From the NCBI GenBank assembly GCA_036897625.1, contig JAYMTA010001172.1, forward strand, positions 1 through 21,379: a stretch of 21,379 nucleotides of DNA, in the 5' to 3' direction. Below the pieces are notes generated by a model. It ran no database searches. It was given only the letters and a program-made list of their open reading frames with translations, and was not told the DNA's origin. Shown here piece after piece: positions 1-18,732 of this stretch. The stretch comes from Pelargonium cotyledonis (lineage: Eukaryota; Streptophyta; Magnoliopsida; Geraniales; Geraniaceae). Within the stretch, counting starts at the first letter, position 1; each line of letters opens with the position of its first letter. A program made the translations under genes and the position numbers.

Positions 1-560
1 ATGGAAAAACTAACAAAGTTAACTCACGTACTAAACTGGTCTTTAGAATTTTAATTCACGTATGAAATTGGACTATATTTTTATCTGAGTACTAATTTGG
101 TCTTTTGAAGTACCAAATTGGTCCTTTTCTCTAACAAAAACATAGATTTTGATATAATTCTTGGTTTTGAAGTTTTGCAATTCCAGTTTGGTTGCTTAAG
201 ATAATTTGAACATGAAGTTTTGCAGATTCCAGCGACTCATAAATTTTTCGGCGAGTATTTGTTGAAGAACTCGCCAGAATCTTCTAAGATTCAACTTCAG
301 ATGGTAAAGTTGGTATTTAATAATTTTATACAACTATGTCTATGACACGTGATGAGAGAGTAATCTTTCGTCAAAGTTAACTGATGAAATGGACTCTGGG
401 TAGTTAGGGATAGCCCAAAGTTACGAAAATTAGTTTAGGAATAGCCAATGCAAAAAGTGTTTAGTTTGGAATAATCATCTGTAATTTCTCTTAAATACTA
501 ATTGGAGAAAGTTCAATGTATAGTATCAATATTAAAATAATAAAAAATAGATAGTGTTTG
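1..560. other. AT-rich intergenic DNA, no gene seen
   Basis: No open frame of note occurs here. Between about 30 and 135 the motif 'ctaa(a/t)(c/t)tggtctttt' recurs with small changes, and between about 398 and 470 a motif like 'ggatagcc(a/c)a' recurs. Both look like pieces of degenerate dispersed repeats. I cannot assign either to a named family. Confidence 0.6.
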
Positions 561-574
561 CTAAGTGATTTTTT

Positions 575-1735
575 TATACATTTCAAATGTCACGACAACT
601 TATTAATGTACAGGATTACAAGATTCACCTCTTACGACATTTGCAGTCAGCAATATTGCATTGCATATGTTCATCCAAACAAACAGGAACTCAAAATTAG
701 AATATCGTATAGACATAGTTTGGACTTATTTTAACCTATGTTTCCCCTAACGTTTTACTTGTATTTCATCTCGAACTAATATGTAAACCATTAATTTTCT
801 TCGAAAGTGGGATAACATATACATGAATTTGCTTCAAAAGTCTAAAATCAAATCATCTGCAAACCAATCCTAATTTACTCAAGCTGTCCACAGTCTGGTT
901 GCATTCTCAAACTACAAACCTCATCGACTCACAAAGACCTAAACTATCTACTCTCACATGTATATTTTCTTTGCCTCCTATAAAATCTTTAGCTCATCTG
1001 AAATTAAAATTGCTTCACTACAAAAAAATTTTCAATCTGTGACAGAAATTTCTGTCACAGATTTGTGGAATTTAGTTACAAAATGTAATCTGTGACGGAA
1101 CTGTGACAGAATACTACTGTCACTATTTTGGTTGTCACAGATGGTTGTGACAGAAATTTCTGTCACAAATGTGCGTCTGTGACGGAAATTTCTGTCACAA
1201 AAGTGTATCTGTGAAAGAAAATTTGTTTTCTATCACAATTTGTGACGGAACTGTGACGGAATATTTTCCGTCACAAATTTTCCGTCACAGTTTGTAATTT
1301 TTTTTGTAGTACTTGTTGAAGGTGCGACAGGATCGGTGCGACGAATTTGGTATGCAAAATTTTATTTGCAAAGTATTTGTTCTCGACCTATCAAAGACCG
1401 CTGCTCCAACGCCCTCTAGAAAGGGGTTGGGGGAACAAATTCATTCTATTTAGACTTTTGAAGCAAATTCTTGAACATGTCATCCCACTTTCCAAGAAAG
1501 TTAGTGGTTTTCTATTTTGGTTCAAAATGGTAGACAAGTAAAATGTCAAAGACAATAGAGGTTAAAGTAAGTCCTCTATCTAAACGATATTCTGATTTTG
1601 AGTTCAGATTTGTCTGGATGAACAACATATGCAATGCAATATGTGTTTATAGCAAAGATCGTAAGGAAGTGAATCTGGTAATCATAGACATTAATGAGTT
1701 GATTGTAGTGCATTTAAAATGTATAATCTTTTAAA
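575..1735. repeat. Long imperfect inverted repeat (foldback), arms ~575-855 and ~1448-1735
   Basis: The reverse complement of about 575-855 aligns along its whole length with about 1448-1735. Matching blocks occur in the same order: CTTTTGAAGCAAATTC (825-840 complement against 1455-1470), 'atcccactttc', 'caagtaaaa', 'aacgatattct', 'attttgagttc', 'ggatgaac', 'atatgcaatgcaatat' and 'gtgaatct(t/g)gtaatc'. By eye identity is roughly 70 percent with small indels. The roughly 590-bp spacer holds a CACTA-type MITE. The arms could be the long terminal inverted repeats of a non-autonomous Mutator-like element, or two copies of one repeat in opposite orientation. I could not define ends or a target duplication. 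Short open frames inside the right arm (for example 1543-1734) are not supported as genes. Confidence 0.8.
1016..1311. mobile_element. CACTA-type MITE, 296 bp, with 3-bp target duplication CTT
   Basis: The left end reads CACTACAAAAAAATTTT, and the right end complements to TACTACAAAAAAAATTAC, so the terminal inverted repeats match apart from the outermost base. CTT flanks both ends (1013-1015 and 1312-1314), the 3-bp duplication expected for CACTA (En/Spm) elements. The interior is almost entirely copies of a subterminal motif, TGTGAC(A/G)GAA and its complement, about 13 copies by eye. These include a perfect 30-bp palindrome at 1034-1063. There is no coding capacity, so it is non-autonomous. 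In full-length CACTA elements such subterminal repeats bind the element's own DNA-binding protein; that role here is inferred. Confidence 0.88.
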
Positions 1736-3260
1736 ATACACAATGTCCTGAAATTGTTTGTCATCTTAGAAAACAAGGTAATAGATTTTTGGAACTCAAT
1801 AAATATAAGAAAATTAAATTATTGATATAATTTTATAATAATAAATTCTCGTCACTCGTACAGTTTCACATGAGTTGTGAATTTTTTTTCTATAAGTGAG
1901 GGACATTAGACCTATCAAGGCTAGTGTTTCTCACCCCCTAGTACGTAGGAGGTGTCACCCTGTTAGTTGTTAGTAGTTCTCCTTTAACCCCATAAATTCC
2001 AACCGCATATCGTCAGCAAGGAGGCTTCATATGTAGAGCTATTAAAGTAAAAGAGTTGCTTTTGTACTCCCTTGTTTCCAGGTTTCATATTCTCGTTCTA
2101 GTTAAGAGGAAATCCTATAATTAAAACAGTTCCCTATATTTTTTTTAATTTACTGAATGCTACGTCTTAACTTACTTTCAAAAGTATACAATATAGTCGA
2201 AGTAGAGCTATAAGGATAGTCTGTTTTGGTTCTTTCTTGCCTATGAGTTTGTTCTTTCGTTTTGTAGATGGATATAATTTAAATCTCTACCTTTAAGAGC
2301 AGTAACCTCAAGAAAAAAGGTTCTATGAAAAGAAGAACTACCTTTCTTAATAATATAAATAAAATACGTCTCGTTTTTTAGCAGAGCAAACATTAATATA
2401 GGAGAACAACTTATGACAAGAAATTTAAATACAGACTACTATATACGAGGTATTCTATTTCTTTTCAATATGAGTTTGACTTGTGCAATTTTTTAAAACT
2501 GATCTTGATTATCTTTTAAACGAATCTATCAACTTATAATGAATATTTATGTTGTATTAAGTTAATGTGGTTATGTAACTATAAAAGTGGATGAAAAAAC
2601 TAAACATGAAGAACTTGTAATTAAAGGAAGACTAATGCTAGCTACTAATTCTTTTGCGTTGCTATTTCATTTGATGATTATTTTTTTTTTTTATAGAAGA
2701 AGACATACATATTTATAGAGATATTGGAGCTCTATGTTCTTGACAACTAGAGGGACACTTGTCATCTAGCTTGTTATAATTGTTTGCATGTTAGACGCAT
2801 ATTAGATCACTTTTCTTCTTGAATATTATTAGTGCTTGTATTCTAGACACATATACATACAGTAGATCTAGAAGGAAGTGTATAATAATTTATAGGAAAT
2901 TACACATATCTATCATGAACTTGACACATTTTACACCTGGATACCGTAAAATAATTTTTTTGTTACTTTTGGCTACATTGAACTTTTACCAAACCATTCC
3001 GCTAGTCACATTTAACAAAATATGCCAATAAATTGAATTGTAGAACGAATTTATAAGTAATTAAAAGAAAGAGAGACTTGCATATATATCTTTTACTTAG
3101 TCAAAATATATATATATTTCTTTTTAAGTGCTCACGAGCTGAAAAATTAAAAAGTGATGGTACCAAACTCTTTTTTTTAGCTCATCAACATGAGCTTATG
3201 AGTCCTTTTAATTTTAACCAAACATATAAAAAAAAAAAGTAATTTGATGCTCGTAAGCTT
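1736..3260. other. AT-rich intergenic DNA, no gene seen
   Basis: About 1.5 kb with stop codons dense in all frames, homopolymer T and A runs and a short TA-rich tract near 3100-3118. The longest open frame is 70 codons with no recognisable motif. Around 3128-3290 there are several copies of short words such as 'gctca(c/t)gagct' and 'catgagcttatgag' in both orientations, which suggests a decayed small foldback repeat. I could not delimit it. Confidence 0.6.
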
Positions 3261-3261
3261 G

Positions 3262-4070
3262 TTTGACATGCTCATGTGCTAATCCTTTATGTGTTTTATA
3301 TTGCTTGACACCTATCAAAAAAGATGTCCATTCTCTCCGAATGCGGGAGTTTAGGGCGCCACGAGGCCAATTCTTTCGATCCGTGAAAATTAGTAGTAGA
3401 GTGAGTTTAGGACATGTAGCGGACCAACATGTATATGTGGCAGTGAGGATATATAGGCATCGAGCATCGAATTAGGTTATAATGTGTGCCTTAAGTGAAA
3501 GTCTAAGGGGACGGATAATGGCCATACAAGAGGTGTGCCCCTTGAGGGGATAGAGTCTGGTTGGGGTACACTAAATTTGCTGCTAGCGACAAGGGGATTT
3601 GCGAAGGTTTTGGTAGTGGTTTTGTACGGGGGTGCATGACACAAAGAAGCGAAGTTAACACAAGTCCGCGACGAGGGCATATGCCGATTTGGTACGTGAG
3701 AATGTCACATTTCGAAAGAAAAAGTCTCTTGTAAGCATCTCATGAGTAGTCTTATTCATGCAACATGCTCCTATACTTGCAAATCGAATACTCATCTGTA
3801 TACGTAAATAGTGCAAATATAACATTTTTCGTCGTATGTTTTGTATTGCTTGAATTTCATAAGGAAAGATTGAATCCTCCCTACGAATGCGGGAGTTTTG
3901 GGCAAAGAGTCGATTCTAACGGTCCGAAAGAAAACACTCTCTAACGACAATCAAATGTTGTCATCGTAGGCAAGAATTCGTAACTTATCGGTGGTGTTAG
4001 TGTAGGAAGTATGAAAGAAAAAAGAATAGTTATGTGTAAAAGCCAAAGGGAACGTAAAAACAAGGTGTCA
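3262..4070. repeat. Two diverged direct copies of an unassigned repeat (~3262-3540 and ~3760-4070)
   Basis: Blocks recur in the same order roughly 500-550 bp apart: 'acatgctc' (3267 and 3759), 'gttttatattgcttga' against 'gttttgtattgcttga' (about 3293 and 3839), 'cgaatgcgggagttt' (about 3339 and 3884) followed by '(a/t)gggc', 'cgatccg' against 'cggtccg', and a distal block with 'aaggggacg' against 'aagggaacg' followed by 'caaggtgtc'-like sequence. No protein-coding frame is supported. This is more likely an old transposon-derived duplication than LTRs, because I see no TG...CA ends. Confidence 0.6.
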
Positions 4071-4089
4071 TTTGCAATAACCCGTAGTT

Positions 4090-4531
4090 CAACGAACAAC
4101 AACACAGCTCGAACAAGGCTCGGTTGACGACACCCATCTCCTTACCTCTGGTTGGTGTGGGTTGGATCGCCGCGAAACTCGTCCGATTCGACCTCTATCT
4201 GCAACTCCATAAACCCTAGACTCGCTCGCGACTCGCTTCAACTCGCTCTTCTCGTTTACATTAGGTGGGTATGTGCGGTATATCCATTCCGTCCAAAAGG
4301 CGTTTGGGTTTGGCTCAACCTACTTGGCTTCATTGATTATAGCTTCATAAATTTGGAATAAAAGCTTTTTGTTATTGGTTTCTTTGATTGGAGAATTTGT
4401 GTAATGACTTGTGTTGCAGAGCCTGAATTGGATGCATTGTGAAAAATTATTGTTTTTGGATTGTGTTTATGGTTGTTTATTTGAATTCTGATGGGTTTTG
4501 TATGTAATGCATAGCTATACTCTATGCAAGG
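4090..4531 (+). promoter_or_regulatory. Promoter-proximal region and 5' UTR of the RRC1-like gene, with telobox and probable 5' UTR intron
   Basis: AAACCCTA at 4211-4218 is a telo-box, an element common close to transcription starts of plant housekeeping and translation/splicing genes. It sits in a pyrimidine- and GC-richer tract (about 4130-4262) that looks like a 5' UTR exon. Strong donor-like sequences follow (GTGGGT at 4265 or GTATGT at 4269), and the sequence turns AT-rich until an acceptor-like 'tatgcaag' directly before the ATG at 4532. A 5' UTR intron of about 260 bp is therefore likely. No clear TATA box was seen. Transcription start and splice sites here are inferred, not demonstrated. 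Confidence 0.55.
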
Positions 4532-12837
<8,306 letters not shown>

Positions 12838-13130
12838 GTTACATGTCCGTGGACTTGTGCTTAAGTGCAGTTTATTCGCCTTAATCAACCCTCCATTCAG
12901 TTTTCTTTGTAGGTTCGCTCCCGATAAGAGTTTAAGATGTTCGGCAGATGTCGAGTCTCCTGCTCCCAACGAAGTGTCCCTCCAGTTCCTTGTAAGAGAA
13001 ATCTTCTTCTTGTTCGTAGGACCATTATGTTATTTTTAGATGATTTGTGTGATTGAAATGTTACAAAGGTCAATGAAGTCTGTTTTGAATGTGGTCTTCA
13101 TCTGCAGTTTTTAATGTTAAATATACTTCA
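12838..13130 (+). other. Probable 3' UTR of the RRC1-like gene
   Basis: This follows the TGA at 12835-12837. Composition stays moderately GC-balanced to about 13000 and then becomes U-rich, with several AAT/TTAAAT-type near-upstream elements near 13110-13135. No canonical AATAAA hexamer was seen, which is common in plants. The end point is a guess. Confidence 0.4.
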
Positions 13131-13199
13131 ATTTAAATTTGTTACGTGGTAAGAATGGAAAGTGGCTATCTCTCGTCCATGGCGAACTCTTGTCTTTAA

Positions 13200-13760
13200 C
13201 AAACTGTGATACAGTGGGAAACTTGGACGATGGTTTGGAGAGAAGCATCAGAGCGTTAACAGTGGAGGAGGCGTCTTTATTTTGAGAAGAACCCGACGAT
13301 TGAGCGAACCAACAGAGAAGACCTGAATATTGGTAGGGAGGTTCCTCACAGAGTCCCCCATAAATTTTCTATACATGCAATAGATTTTGGCATCTGTTTG
13401 GAGGCATGGTTATAGGGCTGGCGGTCTCAAAATTAGTAGGATCAAGGGCAGCGCGGGGTGAGCGAATTCGTTTCCTTTTTGAATTCTTCGATGATAAGGA
13501 CTTGAAACGAGTACTAGCGGCGGGGTCATGGACGTTCAATGGACAACATTGGTTTGGAGACTTATCCCGGGCTGACGAGAGATATCTCAGGTTAAATAGA
13601 ACTGAAACAGCCCGCGGAGAGATTGGTAACATTGTATGGAGTTGCACTAGGGTTTGTATTGGATGGGTACGGGGTAGGAGGAGATATTTGAGGACGGTCA
13701 GATGTCGGAGGAGCGTATGATTGAGGATCGTAAGAGTACCAAAAGAAGAATAAGAGTACC
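13200..13760 (+). pseudogene. Decayed DUF4283 / plant LINE ORF1-type (gag-like) fragment
   Basis: The frame 13406-13720 contains RIRFLFEFFDDKDLKRVL followed by AAGSWTFNGQHW. This matches the hallmark of plant DUF4283 proteins (F.F.F....D..RVL..G.W.F....) found at the start of ORF1 of plant L1-like non-LTR retrotransposons and their domesticated relatives. Just upstream, 'atggcatctgtttggagg'-like sequence (about 13388-13405) in another frame would give ASVWR, also typical of the family, so at least one frameshift separates the parts. Further on, W-x-C-T-R-V-C-I-G-W-V-R-G-R-R-R resembles the family's 'Y-x-R-I-R-V-x-x-D-V-x-x-P-L-x-R' stretch. No zinc knuckle or reverse transcriptase follows. 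It is a truncated relic between two genes. Confidence 0.65.
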
Positions 13761-13799
13761 AAGTGCAGAAAATGTAAAGGACGGGAGGTCCTTCCGTAA

Positions 13800-14400
13800 T
13801 TACCTCTAACATTTCATACTTTTAACGCCAATTTAATTTAAACTCAAAATTAGAAAATTAAAAATGTTACAACTAAAGCAGGAAAAAAATGAAATTTATT
13901 TTATGCAACTAAACGAACCCTAAATATATGCTTTGCATTCTAGAAAATTCCTTATGCAATTCTTATTCCAATATTTCATGATCAAGCTTTAAATCCTATG
14001 ACATAGATGTTCATTTTTCTTTGAATGCTTCCAAGATTTTAAAGTCCATCTTTTTGGGAACTCTAACTTACAGAGATCCATTACCTTCTAATTTATCCCA
14101 ATTCTCTCATTAGTCAATGCCTTCACATTCTTCATCTTTAAGCTACACTATTTCAAATTATTTGAATTATGGGCTTGAATTAAGCACTGTGCCCACAAGA
14201 ATCAAGATTTTTCCACATTGTTGTTTCACATTTCCTTTTACTGGTTTATGTGAACTTGGGGCCTTTCTTCTCAGAAACTTGTTTAACAAATTAGCATCCA
14301 TTAGTAGACAACTTTCTAGAGTAAAGTCTCTCACAACAAAGTAACCAAAAATTGTCTAATCACGTAAAGATCGATATCAATGCACCTTTAAGTGTAATGT
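13800..14400. other. AT-rich intergenic DNA, unassigned
   Basis: No supported gene. The open frame at 14117-14344 has no known motif. On the minus strand the stretch reads like degenerate repeat DNA, but I cannot name a family. Confidence 0.5.
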
Positions 14401-14440
14401 TAACAATGGATGATTGCTTGAGATACAAATTCACTTTACT

Positions 14441-14719
14441 TGCATTGCATTTGCAGTTACCTTACAAGAAAGTTATGGAAGCTCCAAATTGCAGGTGTTT
14501 ACTGATAAAAAACACCATCAACATTCAGAAATAGCATCTTTAGATTCCATCAGCACCCAGTGGAACAAGCAGTTTAAGCCATTTGATCCCCTCGAGGTCT
14601 CAGGTTTAACCCTTCAAGGTGTTGGTATTGCCGATAAAAAAAACATAGCATCTTCAGATTCTATACAGATTCTTGTTTCAATATGCTACCTGATATCAGC
14701 TAGCATCGTTTACAAGTGA
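14441..14719 (+). other. Coding-like open stretch of unknown identity overlapping the 3' end of the transporter gene
   Basis: The frame 14414-14719 on the + strand is open for 101 codons in otherwise stop-rich DNA. It holds a varied, hydrophilic sequence (QWNKQFKPFDPLEVSGLTLQ). An acceptor-like 'tttgcag' ends near 14456. A 20-bp segment recurs with two mismatches (14531-14550 and 14645-14664, ATAGCATCTT(T/C)AGATTC(C/T)AT), giving a repeated peptide DKK...IAS.DSI. It may be a captured exon, a fragment of an unrelated gene, or chance within the 3' UTR of the minus-strand transporter, whose last 24 coding bases it overlaps. I do not recognise a family and assign no function. Confidence 0.3.
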
Positions 14720-17497
14720 GACAAGTTCAATGTCTTTCATGTCCTCACTACTACTTGAAGTCTCCTCCTTTGGACTTTGGGTTTCAGCTGGAAGCATGGA
14801 AAAGTTGGGATCACTTCTGGGTACCAAAAACAATACACATAGTGGAGAGACCCTCATTATGTTCCGGATCAAAATGACGAGCCAAAGATTGTCAAATTGC
14901 ATCCGAGTAACCTTCAATACGTGGAGCAACAATCCTCCACCCCACGACGAAGACAAGACTCCAAAGTTATCAATTGACATGAGTAGAGCAAAGAAAGTGC
15001 CTTCAATGCCAGAGGGACAAAGCTTTGCGCTGAGAACAAGAAGAGGCATCCATTTGAGCTTTCCAATCAACTGAGAGATGCTTTCGTCGATCACTACAAA
15101 GAAATAATCAGGGACTCCAACTTTCAAGTTCAGTCGCAACACCAGTATCAGATCTAGCATTCCTGATACGCCTAAAAGCAACTGAACCCAAAATAGCAAG
15201 TTTCGGAAAGGGTGATTCTTTAGAGCATTTTGGTATAGTAATGCCCCTAAGAGAGCCCCTAAAGATCCAATTGAGAATATATAACCAACACTCTCCTGAG
15301 AATATATAACCAAAACATAAATAAATTTTCAGATGGCATGTAACCAAATGCGCAATAACTCTAGTATAATGCAATAATGTTAAGAAATACCTCAGAAAAA
15401 GATGGTCCTCCCTTTGAGTCTGTGTACCAATAGAACATTCCTTCAAAGATATTCAAGCTCAGTGCAAAAGATAAGTACATATATAAACACGGTCTCCATA
15501 CATCTGGCAGTTTCAACGTTGTCCACATAGCCTTGCTTGCATCAACAAATTTCTGGTTTACCTGAAGCCCGAACAGATTATAAACCATTCAGTGTAAACG
15601 TAAGTAAATGAATGAAAGGAGCTGAAACATACCTTTCTGTAAGCAAAGTTTGGTATATGGGGTTCATCGAGAATTGTACCAACTAATAATACAAGTCCAA
15701 ATGGGATAATCAGCAAGCCGAACACACCCTACAAGGGAATAGGATAAATCTTTATAACAGTCGTAATTTAGAGAGCATATAGAATAAGAAAATTCTAAGT
15801 TGTGGAATGGGATCAACTGGAGCAAACCTTGGGGCCTATCCAGTGAACAAAAATCCCGCTAACAGAAAATCCTAATAATGCTCCAATCGAGGAACTTAAT
15901 GCGCATAAGCTTTGCATATCAGCAGCAAGAGAAGGGTGGCCAATGCTGTTCTGTGCCACACAGGCATCCATGGTGACATCTGCTATTGCCACCCCAGCAC
16001 TTCCTGCTGTGAACGAGATCAGTGCAAATATAATATGCAGATTGTTGTGCAAAGACACCAAGAGCATGGAAACGATACCAATAAAACCTGAAATTGTTAT
16101 ATGGAAACTTCAATTAGTATATTCAAACACCAATGTTTGCATTGATCTCTAATTCCATAAAACAATCAAGCTACTAAATGCAAGGATATATGTATCTACT
16201 GAACTTGAAGGGTGAAAGATGACATCTGATAACCTAAAACGAAATATGAAACAGTAATCTTTCAATGCCTTATGCAATGGCCACGCCAGTGTAGGTCAAG
16301 CAAGATTAATATCAAGTCAACTGCATCTTCTTTTTCTGTGTGTCTCCTCCTTCCACATGCACATGATAAGTTAAAGCTGCCATCGTCACAAACATTCAAG
16401 AATTCTCTATCAAGATGCATCCTCCCCTTCAGAACCCAAATAGGAACAAGGAGAAATGGAAGTTGTAGCTATTTTAATTTAACAATGCCAAAATGTAAAT
16501 GACTGATAAACATATCCAAGAGACTATCCAGGTGCACTCCATATGCCAGTCTAAAAGTGTAACTTCTGCTTAAACTCTTGAAAAATTGTTCATAACATAG
16601 GAAATGTCAATGTCTAAACTTTTAAACACAGTGAAGAATATAGGAGTCGCTGTTATCAGATATATCGTAGATGGAATCAGCCTAGACGAATGTCAGTGTC
16701 ACACTAAGAGCTAATAATATCCCAACTACGTACCTGCATATGTCTATTAGTCTACATTCAAATGTTTTGCGACTAAATACGAAAACCATTTAGGTTCTTT
16801 CACTTTGCTAGCATTATCATCATCAGTCTCATGTCACCTTACAATCACAGGCACAAATTAACTGAATGACTAAACATAGCAAATGATTTCTAACTCTAGC
16901 TGTTATTTCCTTATATATCCATCATCTAACATAAAAATTACAAAATATGTTCTTTTGCAATGATAAGCACAATCATCACACTTCACTTATCTACAAGTTC
17001 AAACTACACCACACAGTGACAAAAAGGATTTTAACCATAATTGCCAAAAATTCCAATAGATGCATTCACAATTATATACTACTATTGCATTCGAGTACTA
17101 AAAATCTAGGCTAAATGGAAAGTAAATTACCTGCTAAAATTAGGTAAGGCCGTCTCCGGTAGCCAAGAATTGGGAGAACATCAGTGAGAAGGCCCCAAAG
17201 AGGCTTGACTATCCAAGGAATAGAAATGATTCCTGCATAAACCTGAGATTCAGAGGGCTGCACTTTTTGCACATCTTTCATGTAGTACTCAGTGCCAACT
17301 CTACTAAGAGCTCCTCCAAATCCTTGACTGATTCCATTAACAACCACCACCCCTACAACAAAACTCCAATGCATTTCTGTTGCAAGCATGAGTAACCAAT
17401 TTGTTGGACCCCATATGAAACCACTGAACCCTCTCTTGCTCACATTCCCATCCTCAGCCTCATTACAGACTTCCAGTTTCTCTTCCTCCTCCACCAT
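14696..17497 (-). CDS. Folate-biopterin transporter family protein (BT1/FBT, MFS fold), complete, 5 exons, 497 aa
   Basis: Exons in coding order: 17497-17131, 16087-15828, 15728-15633, 15561-15391, 15295-14696. They join in frame to 1494 nt with GT-AG introns of 1043, 99, 71 and 95 bp. The family moves folates and pterins across membranes. Conserved blocks seen are [18 protein letters not shown] (first membrane region, about 29-46), [14 protein letters not shown] then GYRRRPY (about 93-118), the strongly conserved [33 protein letters not shown], and [14 protein letters not shown] near the end. About 12 hydrophobic segments are present, with an acidic soluble N-terminus (EEEEKLEV) and a serine/glutamate-rich tail. 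I see no obvious plastid transit peptide, so it is probably not the chloroplast FBT1 type; plasma membrane or vacuole is possible. The start is the ATG at 17497; an upstream in-frame TTG is not used. Substrate is inferred from family only. Confidence 0.93.
16088..17130 (-). other. Intron 1 of the transporter gene (1043 bp)
   Basis: The long first intron is phase 1, splitting the glycine codon after LILA. It is AT-rich. The + strand frame 16272-16502 inside it has no recognisable motif. No transposon ends were seen. Confidence 0.85.
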
Positions 17498-18468
17498 GGT
17501 CAACTATCTTGTTAGAAAAAATCAAAATTTTCAGGTCACCAAAAACTTGGAATCTGAGTAACAAACTCTACACACACAAAACAGAGTAAAGATTGAAACT
17601 TTTTATCTGGGATTGCAGATTCTGAACTAGATAGATGCCATAGAGGAAGAACAACCCAAACCCAGTTCACAGATCAGTGAGTCCTGAACTGGGTGATACA
17701 ATATCTTCACAGAAACAAGGAATCTCCACAACAGAGTTGTGTGTTCTCAAGAATGAATCGGCTTTAAATCTCCAATCAATCTGTGTCAACTAACTCACTT
17801 GAGCTCCAGCTGATTGATCCCAGCAAAGAAAATATAATGTCAAAGGTGGACGAAGGAGACAGAGGAGACAGTTCCAAGGTTGCAACTGGAAGCAGACTTT
17901 GGCTCCAGATTTTGACCTCAAACTGTAAAATAAAATTAAGAAAAATCTATCACTATTATTATTTCTGAATCTGATATCGTTTTGATTGTCTTGCACAGTC
18001 GTTGTTTAATTTATTAATTAATGTCAACGTAAGAAATTAGTTTATAGATATTTGACGGCTCAGATCATATGAAATTAGAATAGATCTGGCGGGATCGTGA
18101 GTTCAGACCGCTACACGTGCCAGAAAGTCATTGGTTCATTGCAAGTAAGGACAGGACCGTGATTCCTACTACAATTCTGGGACGGTCCGAAAAAATGTAG
18201 AGCCTTATGTTTTTGAACTGGATGTGCATGCCACGACGCTGCGTCAATTCAATTTTAAGCTAAACTAACGGTCAACATCACAAAAACATAAATGTATTTT
18301 CACTTAATATCCAATTTAGTGCAAAATGTTAAACTGTTTGATTTAATACATGAATTTAAGGGTCAATGGTTCCTGAATTATTAGAAATCGGCCAGTTTGA
18401 GATTTAAATTCCATTAACTTATAAGTGAAGAAATGTAGAGCCAAGCTGCAAGTCATTTCTAATATTTT
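17498..18468 (-). promoter_or_regulatory. 5' UTR and promoter side of the transporter gene
   Basis: No other gene is supported here. A perfect G-box CACGTG lies at 18114-18119, about 620 bp upstream of the ATG; G-boxes bind bZIP and bHLH/PIF factors in plants, but function here is untested. A minus-strand 'TTATATTTTC' near 17829-17838 is a weak TATA candidate. The remainder is AT-rich. Confidence 0.4.
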
Positions 18469-18718
18469 CTCCATCTCAAAATAAGTGTACTGCTTGTCTA
18501 AATTTTTTGTCTCAAAATTTGTATTTTATTTTTATTTTTAATTTATTATATTTTTGTTTTTCTTACATTACCTTTATCACTCATGCACATGTGCATATCT
18601 GCACATGGAGTGCAAATGGAAAAGTGATGGTTATATTGGAAACACGTTAAATTATCTTCTAATTCTTAATTTTTGTAAAAAAAATAGAAACAAAACTCTT
18701 ATTTTAAAACGGACGGAG
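18469..18718. mobile_element. Stowaway-type (Tc1/mariner) MITE, ~250 bp, decayed ends
   Basis: The left end reads CTCCATCTCAAAATAAGTGT, and the right end complements to CTCCGTCCGTTTTAAAATAAGAG. Both are degenerate forms of the plant Stowaway terminus CTCC(C/G)TCCGT...AAAATAAG. TA follows the right end (18719-18720) as expected for the TA target site; the left TA is lost. The interior is AT-rich and non-coding. Size is typical of the family. Confidence 0.85.
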
Positions 18719-18730
18719 TATTTCACTTAG

Positions 18731-18732
<2 letters not shown>

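Noticed and set aside
1347..1734. Two short + strand frames in the right arm of the inverted repeat
   Set aside because: They are 64 and 63 codons with no domain or splice logic, and they lie in a repeat arm.
3262..4070. Paired LTRs of a small retrotransposon
   Set aside because: The two copies lack TG...CA ends, a primer-binding site and polypurine tract, and are too diverged.
17498..17503. Start of the transporter two codons further upstream
   Set aside because: The upstream codon is TTG. The first ATG in frame, at 17497, has good context (gaccATGG).
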